A DNA stretch of 63,509 nucleotides from an uncultured Cyclobacteriaceae bacterium (GTDB lineage Bacteria > Bacteroidota > Bacteroidia > Cytophagales > Cyclobacteriaceae), in assembly GCA_937958005.1 (NCBI GenBank), contig CALGOB010000089.1:1-63509 (forward strand), in the 5' to 3' direction. The translations under genes were made by a program, and so were the position numbers. The notes under the pieces are model-generated. The model was not told where the DNA came from and searched no databases. It saw only the letters and a program-made list of their open reading frames with translations. Positions 25,722 through 34,388 of the stretch are shown here, one piece after another (positions within the stretch are counted from its first letter, which is position 1; every line of letters begins with the position of its first letter).

Positions 25722-27185
25722 ATGCTATTTAACTCATTGGAATTCTTATTGTTTTTACCAAGTGTTTTCTTAATCTATTGGTTAGTTTTAAAGAACAATT
25801 TAAAATCGCAAAATTTTTTCATTTTAATCTCTAGCTATGTTTTTTATGGGTATTGGAACTGGCGGTTTTTATCTCTACTTTTATTAAGTACCCTGGTTGA
25901 TTATACAATTGGAATCTTATTGGACAAAGAACTTCTACCTAATAAGAGAAGGTTATTACTCTGGTTAAGCATCACTTTTAACCTTGGCATGTTATTCTTC
26001 TTTAAGTACCACAATTTTTTTATTGATAATTTTACAAACGCCATTTCCTTCTTTGGGTATCCTATTAAAACAGAATCACTGCATTTAATCTTACCTGTTG
26101 GAATCAGCTTTTATACATTTCAGACACTTAGCTATACAATAGATCTCTATAAAAGAAAGATAAAGCCGATTAAGGATTTTATTGCATTTGCAGCATTTGT
26201 TAGTTTTTTTCCTCAATTAGTTGCAGGGCCTATTGAAAGAGCTAAAAACTTATTACCCCAGTTTCTTTCTAATCGAACTTTTCATTATCAAAAAGCCATA
26301 GATGGTCTTCGTCAAATTTTGTGGGGCTTGTTTAAAAAAATTGTTATAGCTGATAGTTGTGCAGAATATGCCAATATAATATTTAATAACTCTACTGACT
26401 ATAATGGAAGCACTCTTTTATTGGGGGCCGTTTTCTTTGCTTTTCAAATTTACGGTGATTTCTCGGGTTATTCTGATATTGCGATTGGTATATCAAGGCT
26501 ATTTGGTTTTTCATTAACTAGAAATTTTGCATTCCCATATTTTTCTAGAAACATAGGAGAATTCTGGAGGAGATGGCACATCTCACTTTCAACTTGGTTT
26601 AGAGATTATCTTTACATCCCTTTAGGTGGTAGTAAGGGCTCCCAATGGCATCGCATAAGAAATACCTTCATTGTGTTTCTAGTAAGTGGTTTTTGGCATG
26701 GAGCAAATTGGACATTTGTATTTTGGGGGTTCTTGAATGCTCTCTATTTTTTACCTCTTTTAATTGCAAATAAAAACAGGAACTATCTAGATACTGTTGC
26801 TTCAGGTAAATTACTCCCATCTTTCTCAGACATTCTTAAAATTGCCTTTACCTTTAGCTTAACTGTTGTTGCCTGGATATTCTTTAGGGCAGAAAACCTA
26901 ACACATGCTTTTATGTATCTCTCGGAAGTATTTTCTCCAACAATCTTCTCAGTACCCCAAATAATAGATCCTATTACGAATACACCAGTACTTCCTAAAA
27001 AGCTCATTTTATTAATCATTTTATTTTTATCTATTGAATGGATCGGAAGGGAAGAACAGTTTGCAATAGCTAAGTTGGGACTAAAATGGAAAAGGCCTAT
27101 AAGGCATGTAGCATATCTAACCTTGATAGTGGTCATTCTTTCTTTTATGGATAAGCCTGAAACTTATATCTATTTTCAATTCTAA
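25722..27185 (+). CDS. MBOAT-family membrane O-acyltransferase (AlgI/DltB-like)
   Basis: The 487-residue polytopic protein has the MBOAT hallmarks PVGISFYTFQTLSYTID, FFPQLVAGPIERA, FGFSLTRNFAFPYFSRN, EFWRRWHISLSTWFRDYLY and the catalytic His in SGFWHGANW. Members move acyl groups across or at the membrane onto sugars, polymers or lipids. It follows the PPTase by 35 bases and precedes an SGNH-like partner by three bases, the usual AlgI-AlgJ/X or DltB-DltD pairing. In this setting it could acylate or export an acyl part of the peptide, or belong to an unrelated surface modification that shares the transcript. Confidence 0.9.
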   Translation: MLFNSLEFLLFLPSVFLIYWLVLKNNLKSQNFFILISSYVFYGYWNWRFLSLLLLSTLVDYTIGILLDKELLPNKRRLLLWLSITFNLGMLFFFKYHNFFIDNFTNAISFFGYPIKTESLHLILPVGISFYTFQTLSYTIDLYKRKIKPIKDFIAFAAFVSFFPQLVAGPIERAKNLLPQFLSNRTFHYQKAIDGLRQILWGLFKKIVIADSCAEYANIIFNNSTDYNGSTLLLGAVFFAFQIYGDFSGYSDIAIGISRLFGFSLTRNFAFPYFSRNIGEFWRRWHISLSTWFRDYLYIPLGGSKGSQWHRIRNTFIVFLVSGFWHGANWTFVFWGFLNALYFLPLLIANKNRNYLDTVASGKLLPSFSDILKIAFTFSLTVVAWIFFRAENLTHAFMYLSEVFSPTIFSVPQIIDPITNTPVLPKKLILLIILFLSIEWIGREEQFAIAKLGLKWKRPIRHVAYLTLIVVILSFMDKPETYIYFQF

Positions 27186-27188
27186 GTC

Positions 27189-28061
27189 ATGGGTACATTT
27201 TTAAGAAATTTCGTTAATTTTTGCTTATTGGTTATGTTATACTTTGGAATAGTGTCGGCTATTAATATATCTATTATTAACCAAACAGAACTTGACTTAA
27301 AAAATCCAACTACATTGATCATTGGAGATTCTCATCCCAAAAAGGCCATCGACACTAAGTATCTATCAAATGCTAAAAATATTGCTCAATCAAATGAACC
27401 CTATATTTTAACTTATTGGAAACTAAAAAAAATACTAGAAACTGCTCAACCTGATACAATAATTATTGGTTTTGCGCATCAAAACATCTCTACCTATAAT
27501 GATTTAAAGTTTTCGGAAAAGCCATGGGTAACAGAAATGTTAAAGCGTAGTTATCATATAATGAACCTTGATGATTTAATGGAACTTAAGGTAAATTACC
27601 ACGCTCTTTTCAAAATTCTATTTAAACAAATCGCACTACAACCCCGTAAGAACCACACTTTTTTTATGAGCAAATTTTCAAATAACAACCATATAGATGT
27701 GAGTGATGCTCACCTAGTGCTTTCAACCCATTATTTTTTTAAGGAAAAAGCGCTAACAGTATCAAATCACTCAATTGAATACCTTAATAAGATCCTAGAA
27801 ATTTGTAGAAAGAATAACATTTTTCCGATCTTAGTAACCACTCCAGTACATTCAACTTACTTCAATAAAATTCCTCACGTGATTAAAGAACGTTTTATTA
27901 AAGAAAAGAAGAAACTTGAAGAAAACGGATTTATGGTAATTGATAAAAGTACTGATGAATCGTATTTAGATAAATTTTACCTAAATACAGATCACCTAAA
28001 TTTAAACGGAGCTGAAAAATTCACAAAAGACCTCAAGGAACAATTGAGAAAGCATAGATAA
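27189..28061 (+). CDS. DltD/AlgX-like SGNH-fold partner of the MBOAT acyltransferase
   Basis: The 290-residue product has one N-terminal membrane anchor (about 8-28) and an exported domain. The catalytic Ser is in a GDSH motif (near 47) and the Asp/His pair in NTDHLN near the C-terminus, as in SGNH-type acyltransferases that partner MBOAT proteins. No closer family name can be given. It begins three bases after the MBOAT stop and is the last gene of the plus arm, meeting the convergent YjbR gene with one base between them. Confidence 0.78.
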   Translation: MGTFLRNFVNFCLLVMLYFGIVSAINISIINQTELDLKNPTTLIIGDSHPKKAIDTKYLSNAKNIAQSNEPYILTYWKLKKILETAQPDTIIIGFAHQNISTYNDLKFSEKPWVTEMLKRSYHIMNLDDLMELKVNYHALFKILFKQIALQPRKNHTFFMSKFSNNNHIDVSDAHLVLSTHYFFKEKALTVSNHSIEYLNKILEICRKNNIFPILVTTPVHSTYFNKIPHVIKERFIKEKKKLEENGFMVIDKSTDESYLDKFYLNTDHLNLNGAEKFTKDLKEQLRKHR

Positions 28062-28062
28062 A

Positions 28063-28428
28063 TCATCCTTCTTTTAATTGCCCCAGTTCTGCCTTCAATT
28101 TTTTAGTTAATCCTTTCACTACTAGATCATAACTATGATCTACTAATTCATAGAATAACTTATCTGGTACAGCCCCATCACCTGAAACTGTATTCCAAAG
28201 CTTTTTGTTCATATGATAACCAGGAATTATACTTCCATCATACTGTTCCCTAAGTTCTACTGCCCACTCAGGATCACACTTCATATTAGCACTTTCAAAA
28301 TTTTCTACATTGGTTAAAAGAAACATTTTTCCCATCACTTTAAAAACTAAAGTAACATTGTCAAAAGGAAAGCCTTCAGTAGTCCCTGGTTTACTGATAC
28401 AATATTCTCTTAGAGATTCTATATTCAT
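28063..28428 (-). CDS. MmcQ/YjbR family protein
   Basis: The 121-residue product matches the YjbR (MmcQ) fold, a CyaY-like double-wing protein. It opens with LREYCISKPGTTEGFPF, has a MGKMFLLTNVE strand pair, a NMKCDPEWAVELREQY block and the conserved GYHMNKKLWNTV. Its biochemical role is not established, although DNA binding has been suggested for the family. It overlaps the end of the DUF6728 gene by one base, so the two are co-transcribed. It is not part of the NRPS cluster, which ends on the other strand. Confidence 0.88.
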   Translation of the reverse strand: MNIESLREYCISKPGTTEGFPFDNVTLVFKVMGKMFLLTNVENFESANMKCDPEWAVELREQYDGSIIPGYHMNKKLWNTVSGDGAVPDKLFYELVDHSYDLVVKGLTKKLKAELGQLKEG

Positions 28429-28637
28429 TACCTTAAAAAGAAAATTTTAAACAAAAAAAACAGCATACCTAAAATAAAAATAATAATTGAAATCTTATTC
28501 ACTGTATGCATAGCCTTTAGGCTAAAATTTGTCTTTTTATTTGGATCCTTTTTTCTAAAAAAATAAGTAGCAACTTCCTTTAAACCCAAATAATAACCAA
28601 CTCCCCTTTCTTCTTCTTTTTGTTCTTTTTCTATCAT
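28428..28637 (-). CDS. DUF6728-like small membrane protein
   Basis: The 69-residue protein has a charged N-terminus (MIEKEQKEEERG), a conserved GYYLGLKEVATYFFRKKDP block and one C-terminal membrane helix (about 47-68). I recognise it as the small Bacteroidota DUF6728 type often found near housekeeping genes; the function is unknown. It overlaps the following YjbR gene by one base. The 196 bases upstream, towards ispG, hold nothing I can identify. Confidence 0.7.
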   Translation of the reverse strand: MIEKEQKEEERGVGYYLGLKEVATYFFRKKDPNKKTNFSLKAMHTVNKISIIIFILGMLFFLFKIFFLR

Positions 28638-28833
28638 TGTTTCTTATTTAATATCAATAAACATTAATACGGTTAGTTTTAGGTAGATCAAATTTCTACT
28701 AAATTCTATCTTTCTGATATTGTCAATTATTAATTCACAATTACAGATTATTTGTTTGATAAGCTTAAACTAAAGGGAAACAAAGTGACTATAATCATTC
28801 TATCACAATAAATTCTAATAGCTCTTCATTTTC

Positions 28834-30831
28834 TTAATTCAACTCTTCTTGGATAAGTGCCGGTTCTATCCATTGACCATCTTCTTTGATGATATTGATC
28901 AATTCATCTACCGCATTTTCAGAAGCAACTCCTTTTTTCATTACTTCCTTTCCTTTGTAAAGAGTAATTTTTCCTTTTCCAGAACCTACATACCCATAGT
29001 CTGCATCTGCCATTTCCCCAGGGCCATTTACGATACACCCCATAATCCCAATCTTCACCCCTTTTAAATGATCTGTCCTTTTTCTGATCATTGCAGTAGT
29101 CTCTTGTAAGTCAAAAAGAGTTCTTCCACAAGAAGGACATGAAATGTATTCAGTTTTAGTCATCCTAGTTCTAGCAGCTTGTAAAATCCCAAAGGCAATT
29201 GCATTGACATTCTTCAAGGAGTCTAATTGTTCATGCTTATCAGAAAACTGTTTTTTAATATCAAGCATAACCCCATCACCAAATCCATCAATCAACAAAC
29301 CTCCAATATCTGTAGCTGCAAACATCATTAGTTGGTCTTGTGCTAGAGAATTATAACACCTTTTAATGATGACTGGTATTTGGATTTTTTCTTCTACTAG
29401 ATAAAAGAAGAATCTACGCAATGCTGTCATTGCCTGTTCCTGCGTGGTTTCTAGTATAACTACCCATTTTGATGGGTCATCGACAACTTGCCCAGGAAGC
29501 GTTAACTCCGTAGCGTCATGTAATAAAAAATTTAACTGGCTACTTAACTTGACCTCCTCTGTCAATTCTTCATTTTTAATCAATGGATAAAGGTGTTCAT
29601 CACTATGAGTCCACCCAGCAAGATCTACTATCTGTTTCAGGCCATTAGGAAGCATAAAATTGATCTTTTCGCTACCAGCATAAATGAAATCACAGCCTAG
29701 ATCATTCATTTTCCATTTATCTAGCTCAGGAAGGTAGAAATGGCCAATACTTTTTAAATCTCTCCATTCCACCTTTTCCAAATCACTTAAATCAGCAATT
29801 ACCCTAGGTACATTGGCAGAACCAAGGTTATGTACTTCAATGGTTTTTCTTTTATTGTAAGAAAAGGGGTCAAATGGTATATTAACTTTCAAAGGAGCAA
29901 TTTCACTATTCTTTTTCCTTTGATGATACCTATCAGTCAAAACTTTAGCGACAGGAGGTTCTATTTCAGGTGGTTCAGTTAAGGAAACTCTAACCGTATC
30001 ACCAAGACCATCTTCTAACAAAGTACCAATACCTACTGCAGATTTAATTCTACCGTCTTCTGCTTCACCAGCTTCAGTTACTCCTAAATGAAGAGGGTAA
30101 GGCTGAAGTCCTTCATTTTCCAATCGATTGACCAATAACCTATATGCTTGAACCATCACTTGGGTATTAGATGATTTCATGCTGATAACTAACTCAAAAT
30201 AGTTTAGTTCCTCACATATACGTATAAACTCAAGAGCAGATTCTACCATGCCTAGTGGTGTGTCTCCATACCTACTCATTATCCGATCAGAAAGTGAACC
30301 ATGATTAGTCCCTATTCTCATAGCTGTGCCATACTCCTTACAGATTTTTACTAATGGCATGAATTTTTCCCTAATCCTTTCAAGCTCTTCACCGTAAGAA
30401 CTATCGGTATAATCTATGGTCTCAAATTTCTTTTTATCTGCATAATTCCCTGGATTCACCCTTACTTTTTCCACTATTCGAGCCGCAAGTTCTGCCGCGT
30501 TGGGTGTAAAATGAATATCAGCTACTAAAGGGACTTCACATCCTCTCTTCCTAAGTTCCTTTTTAATTTCTTCAAGGTTTTGTGCTTCTTTGATACTTGG
30601 TGCAGTTATCCTCACATATTCAGAACCAGCTTCCACCATCCTCAATACTTCCGCCACAGACCCTTGTGTATCCATGGTGTCTACAGTAGTCATAGATTGA
30701 ACTCTTATTGGGTTCTTCCCTCCCATCGATATGCCACCGATATTCACCTCTCTCGTTAATCTCCGCTTATAATTCGTAAGTGAATTACAATATTTCACAT
30801 GATCCTTTAAGGCTTCTGCTGATATATTCAT
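28834..30831 (-). CDS. ispG: 4-hydroxy-3-methylbut-2-enyl diphosphate synthase, long form
   Basis: The 665-residue enzyme of the MEP isoprenoid pathway converts MEcPP to HMBPP with a [4Fe-4S] cluster. The N-terminal TIM barrel is clear (GGKNPIRVQSMTT, PLVADIHFTP, RVNPGNYADKK, RIGTNHGSLSDR). The C-terminal domain has the cluster cysteines in CPSCGRTLFD and in MGCIVNGPGEM. An insertion of about 250 residues between the two domains is the plant/Chlamydia/Bacteroidota long form, compared with about 370 residues in Escherichia coli. It is a single gene, with no operon partner on the same strand nearer than 30927. Confidence 0.96.
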   Translation of the reverse strand: MNISAEALKDHVKYCNSLTNYKRRLTREVNIGGISMGGKNPIRVQSMTTVDTMDTQGSVAEVLRMVEAGSEYVRITAPSIKEAQNLEEIKKELRKRGCEVPLVADIHFTPNAAELAARIVEKVRVNPGNYADKKKFETIDYTDSSYGEELERIREKFMPLVKICKEYGTAMRIGTNHGSLSDRIMSRYGDTPLGMVESALEFIRICEELNYFELVISMKSSNTQVMVQAYRLLVNRLENEGLQPYPLHLGVTEAGEAEDGRIKSAVGIGTLLEDGLGDTVRVSLTEPPEIEPPVAKVLTDRYHQRKKNSEIAPLKVNIPFDPFSYNKRKTIEVHNLGSANVPRVIADLSDLEKVEWRDLKSIGHFYLPELDKWKMNDLGCDFIYAGSEKINFMLPNGLKQIVDLAGWTHSDEHLYPLIKNEELTEEVKLSSQLNFLLHDATELTLPGQVVDDPSKWVVILETTQEQAMTALRRFFFYLVEEKIQIPVIIKRCYNSLAQDQLMMFAATDIGGLLIDGFGDGVMLDIKKQFSDKHEQLDSLKNVNAIAFGILQAARTRMTKTEYISCPSCGRTLFDLQETTAMIRKRTDHLKGVKIGIMGCIVNGPGEMADADYGYVGSGKGKITLYKGKEVMKKGVASENAVDELINIIKEDGQWIEPALIQEELN

Positions 30832-30926
30832 TTTGTTTTAATAAATCCTAGTTTTAAAACTTCAGGTACGTTATTTTGTTCCAATCTTCTCTTAGAATAT
30901 TTTGAACGGAAATCAATCATATCCAA

Positions 30927-31652
30927 TCAGATATCCCCTAATTGCGGTCTTAAAACAATGTCTTCTACTACCGTATTACTTTTCAAAATATATGATGCAT
31001 AAACAATATCTGCCACATCTTCTGCTTTCATAAAGCGTTCTTCAGGCAAATCCACTCCTTCCCAACTTGCTGTAAAAGTGGCTCCTGGTAAAACAGCGGT
31101 CACTCGAATCCCTTCTTTTTTCAGTTCCTCTCTAAGGGCTTTGCTAAACCCATGCATTGCAAATTTTGAAATACTATATGATCCACCGTTTTCGTAAGCT
31201 TGCAAGCTGGCTATAGAACATATGTTAAATATATGTCCCGTTTTATTCTTCTTCATTTTAGGAACTACACCCCTCGACAAATAATAAGCACTATACAAGT
31301 TAGTAGACATCATCAATTCAAGTACACCATCCTCCTCTTGATGCACCATTCCAGGAACAAATACACCTGCATTATTTACCAAAATATCTATATTTCTACC
31401 AGTCATTTTGATGAAATCAATAAAATCAAAGACTTCTTCTTTATTCGACATATCTGCCCTACTAACGAAGACTTTACAATCTTGATATTTGTTTTCTAAT
31501 TCAACTTTAAAATCCTGTAATTCATTTTCATTCCTTGCACAGGTTATTACATCTATGTTGTTAGATAAAAATTTATCTATAATCGCCCTTCCTATACCTT
31601 TGGTACCACCTGTGACAATTGCTGTCTTTCTTTGGATTTGCCCTGACATCAA
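30927..31652 (-). CDS. short-chain dehydrogenase/reductase (FabG-like)
   Basis: The 241-residue classical SDR has the cofactor motif TGGTKGIG, an NNAGV motif, the catalytic Ser in NICSIAS and the YSISK Tyr-Lys pair. The closing TAVLPGATFTASW is also typical. The sequence resembles 3-oxoacyl reductases, but the substrate cannot be fixed from it. It starts at one of two adjacent ATG codons. It stands alone 95 bases upstream of ispG on the same strand. Confidence 0.88.
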   Translation of the reverse strand: MMSGQIQRKTAIVTGGTKGIGRAIIDKFLSNNIDVITCARNENELQDFKVELENKYQDCKVFVSRADMSNKEEVFDFIDFIKMTGRNIDILVNNAGVFVPGMVHQEEDGVLELMMSTNLYSAYYLSRGVVPKMKKNKTGHIFNICSIASLQAYENGGSYSISKFAMHGFSKALREELKKEGIRVTAVLPGATFTASWEGVDLPEERFMKAEDVADIVYASYILKSNTVVEDIVLRPQLGDI

Positions 31653-31854
31653 AAACTAAATTAAAATAATCGCCTTAAAAAAATCATAAACTTTCAGGCT
31701 TTAACATTAAAGTTTATCTATTTGTTACAAAAACCCAATTGATTGTCAAAAAGGCAATTAAATACCCTAAAACTATGTTTAATTATTTCATGGATTCAAT
31801 GTAACTTGCCGCAAGTTAGTGAATTCACAGACCAGCTCAAATTAACACTATCGA

Positions 31855-32586
31855 ATGAGAAGTTTAGGAAAGTACATTATTTTTTTAGGGAACCTTGTAG
31901 TTAGACGTGAATCTTTCAGCACTTACCTTTCATTGTTTTTTGATGAGTGTATTAAAATAGGGTATAATTCAATCTTTATAGTAACCATAGTTTCTTCATT
32001 TATGGGAGCAGTGACTACTATACAGACAGCCTATAATTTAGTCTCGCCTCTTATTCCAAACTATGTAATTTCTTTAGTGGTAAGAGATATGACGGTATTG
32101 GAGCTCGCTCCTACCATTATTGCGATTGTCTTTGCTGGGAAAGTTGGATCCAACATTGCTGGTGAGCTCGGGACCATGCGTATCACTGAACAAATAGATG
32201 CATTGGAAGTAATGGGCATTAATGCTAATTCATATTTGGTTTTACCCAAGGTTCTAGCCTCTATGGTTACTTATCCTATGCTGGTAGTCCTGGCTGGATT
32301 TTTAAGTATTTATGGTGGCTATTTAACCAGTGTCCTTACTGGTGTAGTTACCGGTACAGAATATGTCTATGGAATCAGATTTGAATTTATTCCTTTTAAT
32401 GTCACTTTTGCATTAATCAAAGCATTTGTATTTGCATTCTTGGTAGCTTCTATTTCAGCTTTCAAAGGTTTTTACACTTCGGGTGGTGCACTAGAAGTAG
32501 GTAAGTCTTCTACGAGTGCTGTTACTACCAGCTGTATCGCTATCTTGTGTGCAGATTATGCATTAGCTAAACTTTTACTAGGATGA
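31855..32586 (+). CDS. mlaE: MlaE-family ABC transporter permease
   Basis: The 243-residue permease of the phospholipid/organic-solvent transport family has five to six hydrophobic segments. The conserved MlaE stretch is visible: VVRDMTVLELAPTI, IAGELGTMRITEQIDALEVMGI and a C-terminal SSTSAVTTSCIAILCADYAL. It works with the ATPase encoded next, with a four-base overlap, to move lipids between inner and outer membranes. The MCE-domain binding protein (MlaD) that usually follows is not in this stretch; a repeat-rich region comes instead. Confidence 0.93.
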   Translation: MRSLGKYIIFLGNLVVRRESFSTYLSLFFDECIKIGYNSIFIVTIVSSFMGAVTTIQTAYNLVSPLIPNYVISLVVRDMTVLELAPTIIAIVFAGKVGSNIAGELGTMRITEQIDALEVMGINANSYLVLPKVLASMVTYPMLVVLAGFLSIYGGYLTSVLTGVVTGTEYVYGIRFEFIPFNVTFALIKAFVFAFLVASISAFKGFYTSGGALEVGKSSTSAVTTSCIAILCADYALAKLLLG

Positions 32587-33335
32587 TTGAAATAACAAAT
32601 ATTCAAAAATCGTTTGGAGATAAAGAAGTACTTAAAGGTATTGATGGCCAGTTTTACAAAGGGCAAGCTAATCTAATCATTGGTTCCAGCGGAACTGGAA
32701 AAAGTGTGCTTTTGAAAAATATAGTTGGTCTAATCAAACCCAATGAGGGAGAGGTACTTTATGATGGAAGAAATTTCACTCATGGAGACAATAACTTAAA
32801 GACTGAAGTAAGGAGAGAAATGGGAATGTTATTTCAAGGTAGTGCCTTGTTTGACAGCATGACTGTTCAGCAGAATGTCATGTTTCCTCTCAATGTATTA
32901 ACTAAGATGTCTGTAGAAGAAAAATCGGAAAGAGTCAATTTCTGTCTGCAGCGTGTTGGGTTGGAAAATGCTCATAAAAAAATGCCTTCTGAAATAAGTG
33001 GAGGAATGAAAAAACGAGTTGGAATTGCCCGTGCAATTGTAAACAATCCAAACTACTTATTTTGTGACGAGCCGAATTCTGGGTTAGATCCCCAAACTTC
33101 TATTACTATTGATAATCTTATTAAAGAAATTACCGATGAATATGAGATTACAACCGTAGTAGTAACTCATGACATGAATAGTGTAATGGAGATTGGTGAT
33201 CATATTATGTTTCTTTATAAAGGTCACAAGTTATGGGAAGGTGACAATGAAAGCATATTACATGCTGATGTGGAAGAGCTCAATAACTTTGTATTCGCCA
33301 ATAAAATGATGCGAAGAATTAAAAGTAATATGTAA
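32583..33335 (+). CDS. mlaF: MlaF-family ABC transporter ATP-binding protein
   Basis: The 250-residue ATPase has Walker A GSSGTGKS, Q-loop LFQGSALFDSMTV, signature SGGMKKRVGIARAI and Walker B LFCDEPNSGLDP. The GMKKRV form of the signature is characteristic of MlaF. It is the ATPase partner of the MlaE-like permease whose stop codon it overlaps. Downstream, a perfect CAATCTGTG/CACAGATTG stem at about 33397-33418 may end the transcript, although it has no T-run. Confidence 0.94.
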   Translation: MIEITNIQKSFGDKEVLKGIDGQFYKGQANLIIGSSGTGKSVLLKNIVGLIKPNEGEVLYDGRNFTHGDNNLKTEVRREMGMLFQGSALFDSMTVQQNVMFPLNVLTKMSVEEKSERVNFCLQRVGLENAHKKMPSEISGGMKKRVGIARAIVNNPNYLFCDEPNSGLDPQTSITIDNLIKEITDEYEITTVVVTHDMNSVMEIGDHIMFLYKGHKLWEGDNESILHADVEELNNFVFANKMMRRIKSNM

Positions 33336-33601
33336 CTATTTTAGATGTTAGTTTCTAGATATTTTTAGAAGTTAGATTCTTTGTCATCTTACGTTAAAAC
33401 GCCCCCAATCTGTGTCTACACAGATTGTAGAGGTTAGTTGTGAAGACTCAGCCAAAGGCGAAAGATCAAATGGGTACATTTGATTATTTTTCACAATGCA
33501 AAAGGGTTAGAGAGTAAAGAATTATTTCTCTCACTCCTCAAGCGCTAACTGGAACTCATGTTTTATTACTTTACAATTTGTCTCTTTGGAACAGTTTCAA
33601 A

Positions 33602-33709
33602 TGAACCAACCCCGACCCAAGGGTACGGGGTATCTATGGGCAATAATTTAATGATCGACTCAAGAGTCGGGGTGCCCGGCCAGGGAATTAATATCCCTTA
33701 GGGATTAAA
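33602..33709 (+). repeat. interspersed three-hairpin repeat, copy 3
   Basis: A 108-base copy in the same orientation as copies 1 and 2. Differences are a GGGGTGCCC for GGGGCGCCC change and one base missing in the CCAGGGG run. All three stem-loops remain. It ends only eight bases before the first part of the interrupted gene at 33717. Confidence 0.88.
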
Positions 33710-33716
33710 ACCATAA

Positions 33717-34289
33717 AAAGTCATTTCAGTAGTCGCCCTTTTTGCTATATTGATATTATTGATAGCTCTTCAAATTACTCAACAGGCGGATTCATTTGAA
33801 TTTTATTTTATAGGTACAGCAATTACTTTAACCCGAATGATGCAATAGAAGTTTGATACAAACCTTAACTAACAGTCATCTAGCCACTTAAATCCTAATT
33901 TCCTAATCACCATAATGGAGACTATGTCTGCGTTACAAATCAGAATTTAAGCAGCTATCTAACAGCTATTTATGATTTTCTCTTAAAAGTCTAATGCATC
34001 ATTCGGGTTTAATTATCAACTACATGAACTTCCGTCTATCCAAATTGAAATAAGAGAAAATGCCATCATTGGAAATAATAAGAAATTCAAAAAAAACAAG
34101 ATTAGAGGAATAGAAATTTGGGATGATTTTATAAAAATGATTCATAAGAATGGTCATGAAAATGAAATTGATTTAAGCTATTATAAGAAGAGTTTCAATA
34201 CTGTAGTTCTAATGGTATACTCCATAAAGCTTTTTGCTAAAACGAATCAAATAGAATTGAAAGATCATCTTGAAATTGATATTACTTAA
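33717..34289 (+). pseudogene. gene of unknown function interrupted by a MITE-like insertion
   Basis: Two plus-strand fragments flank a 186-base element. The left fragment (from 33717) encodes a membrane helix followed by SFEFYFIGTAIT and runs into the element's stop. The right fragment (about 34011-34289, ending at TAA) encodes 90 residues without its own start, including IRGIEIWDDFIKMIHKNG and YSIKLFAKTNQIEL. Removing the element would allow a continuous membrane-anchored protein. The product family is not recognised. No start codon was found for the left part, whose upstream end abuts repeat copy 3. Confidence 0.45.
33827..34012. mobile_element. MITE-like element with terminal inverted repeats
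   Basis: The ends TTTAACCCGAATGATGCAATAG (33827-33848) and CTAATGCATCATTCGGGTTTAA (33991-34012) are inverted copies matching at 20 of 22 positions. The 142 bases between them hold no open frame. The size, terminal inverted repeats and lack of a transposase fit a miniature inverted-repeat element mobilised by an IS elsewhere. I could not identify a clear target-site duplication. Confidence 0.6.
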
Positions 34290-34388
34290 AAAGAGATGCT
34301 AAACGTGTATTTTTTTTAAAATTTAAGCCTTTATAAGTCGATGATCTAAATCTTACTAACTTGCCTGTTCATTGATATTAAAGTAGTA

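Noticed and set aside
33391-33420. Stem CAATCTGTG/CACAGATTG as an intrinsic terminator after the MlaF gene
   Set aside because: The stem is perfect but no T-run follows on the plus strand, so I mention it only in the gene entry.
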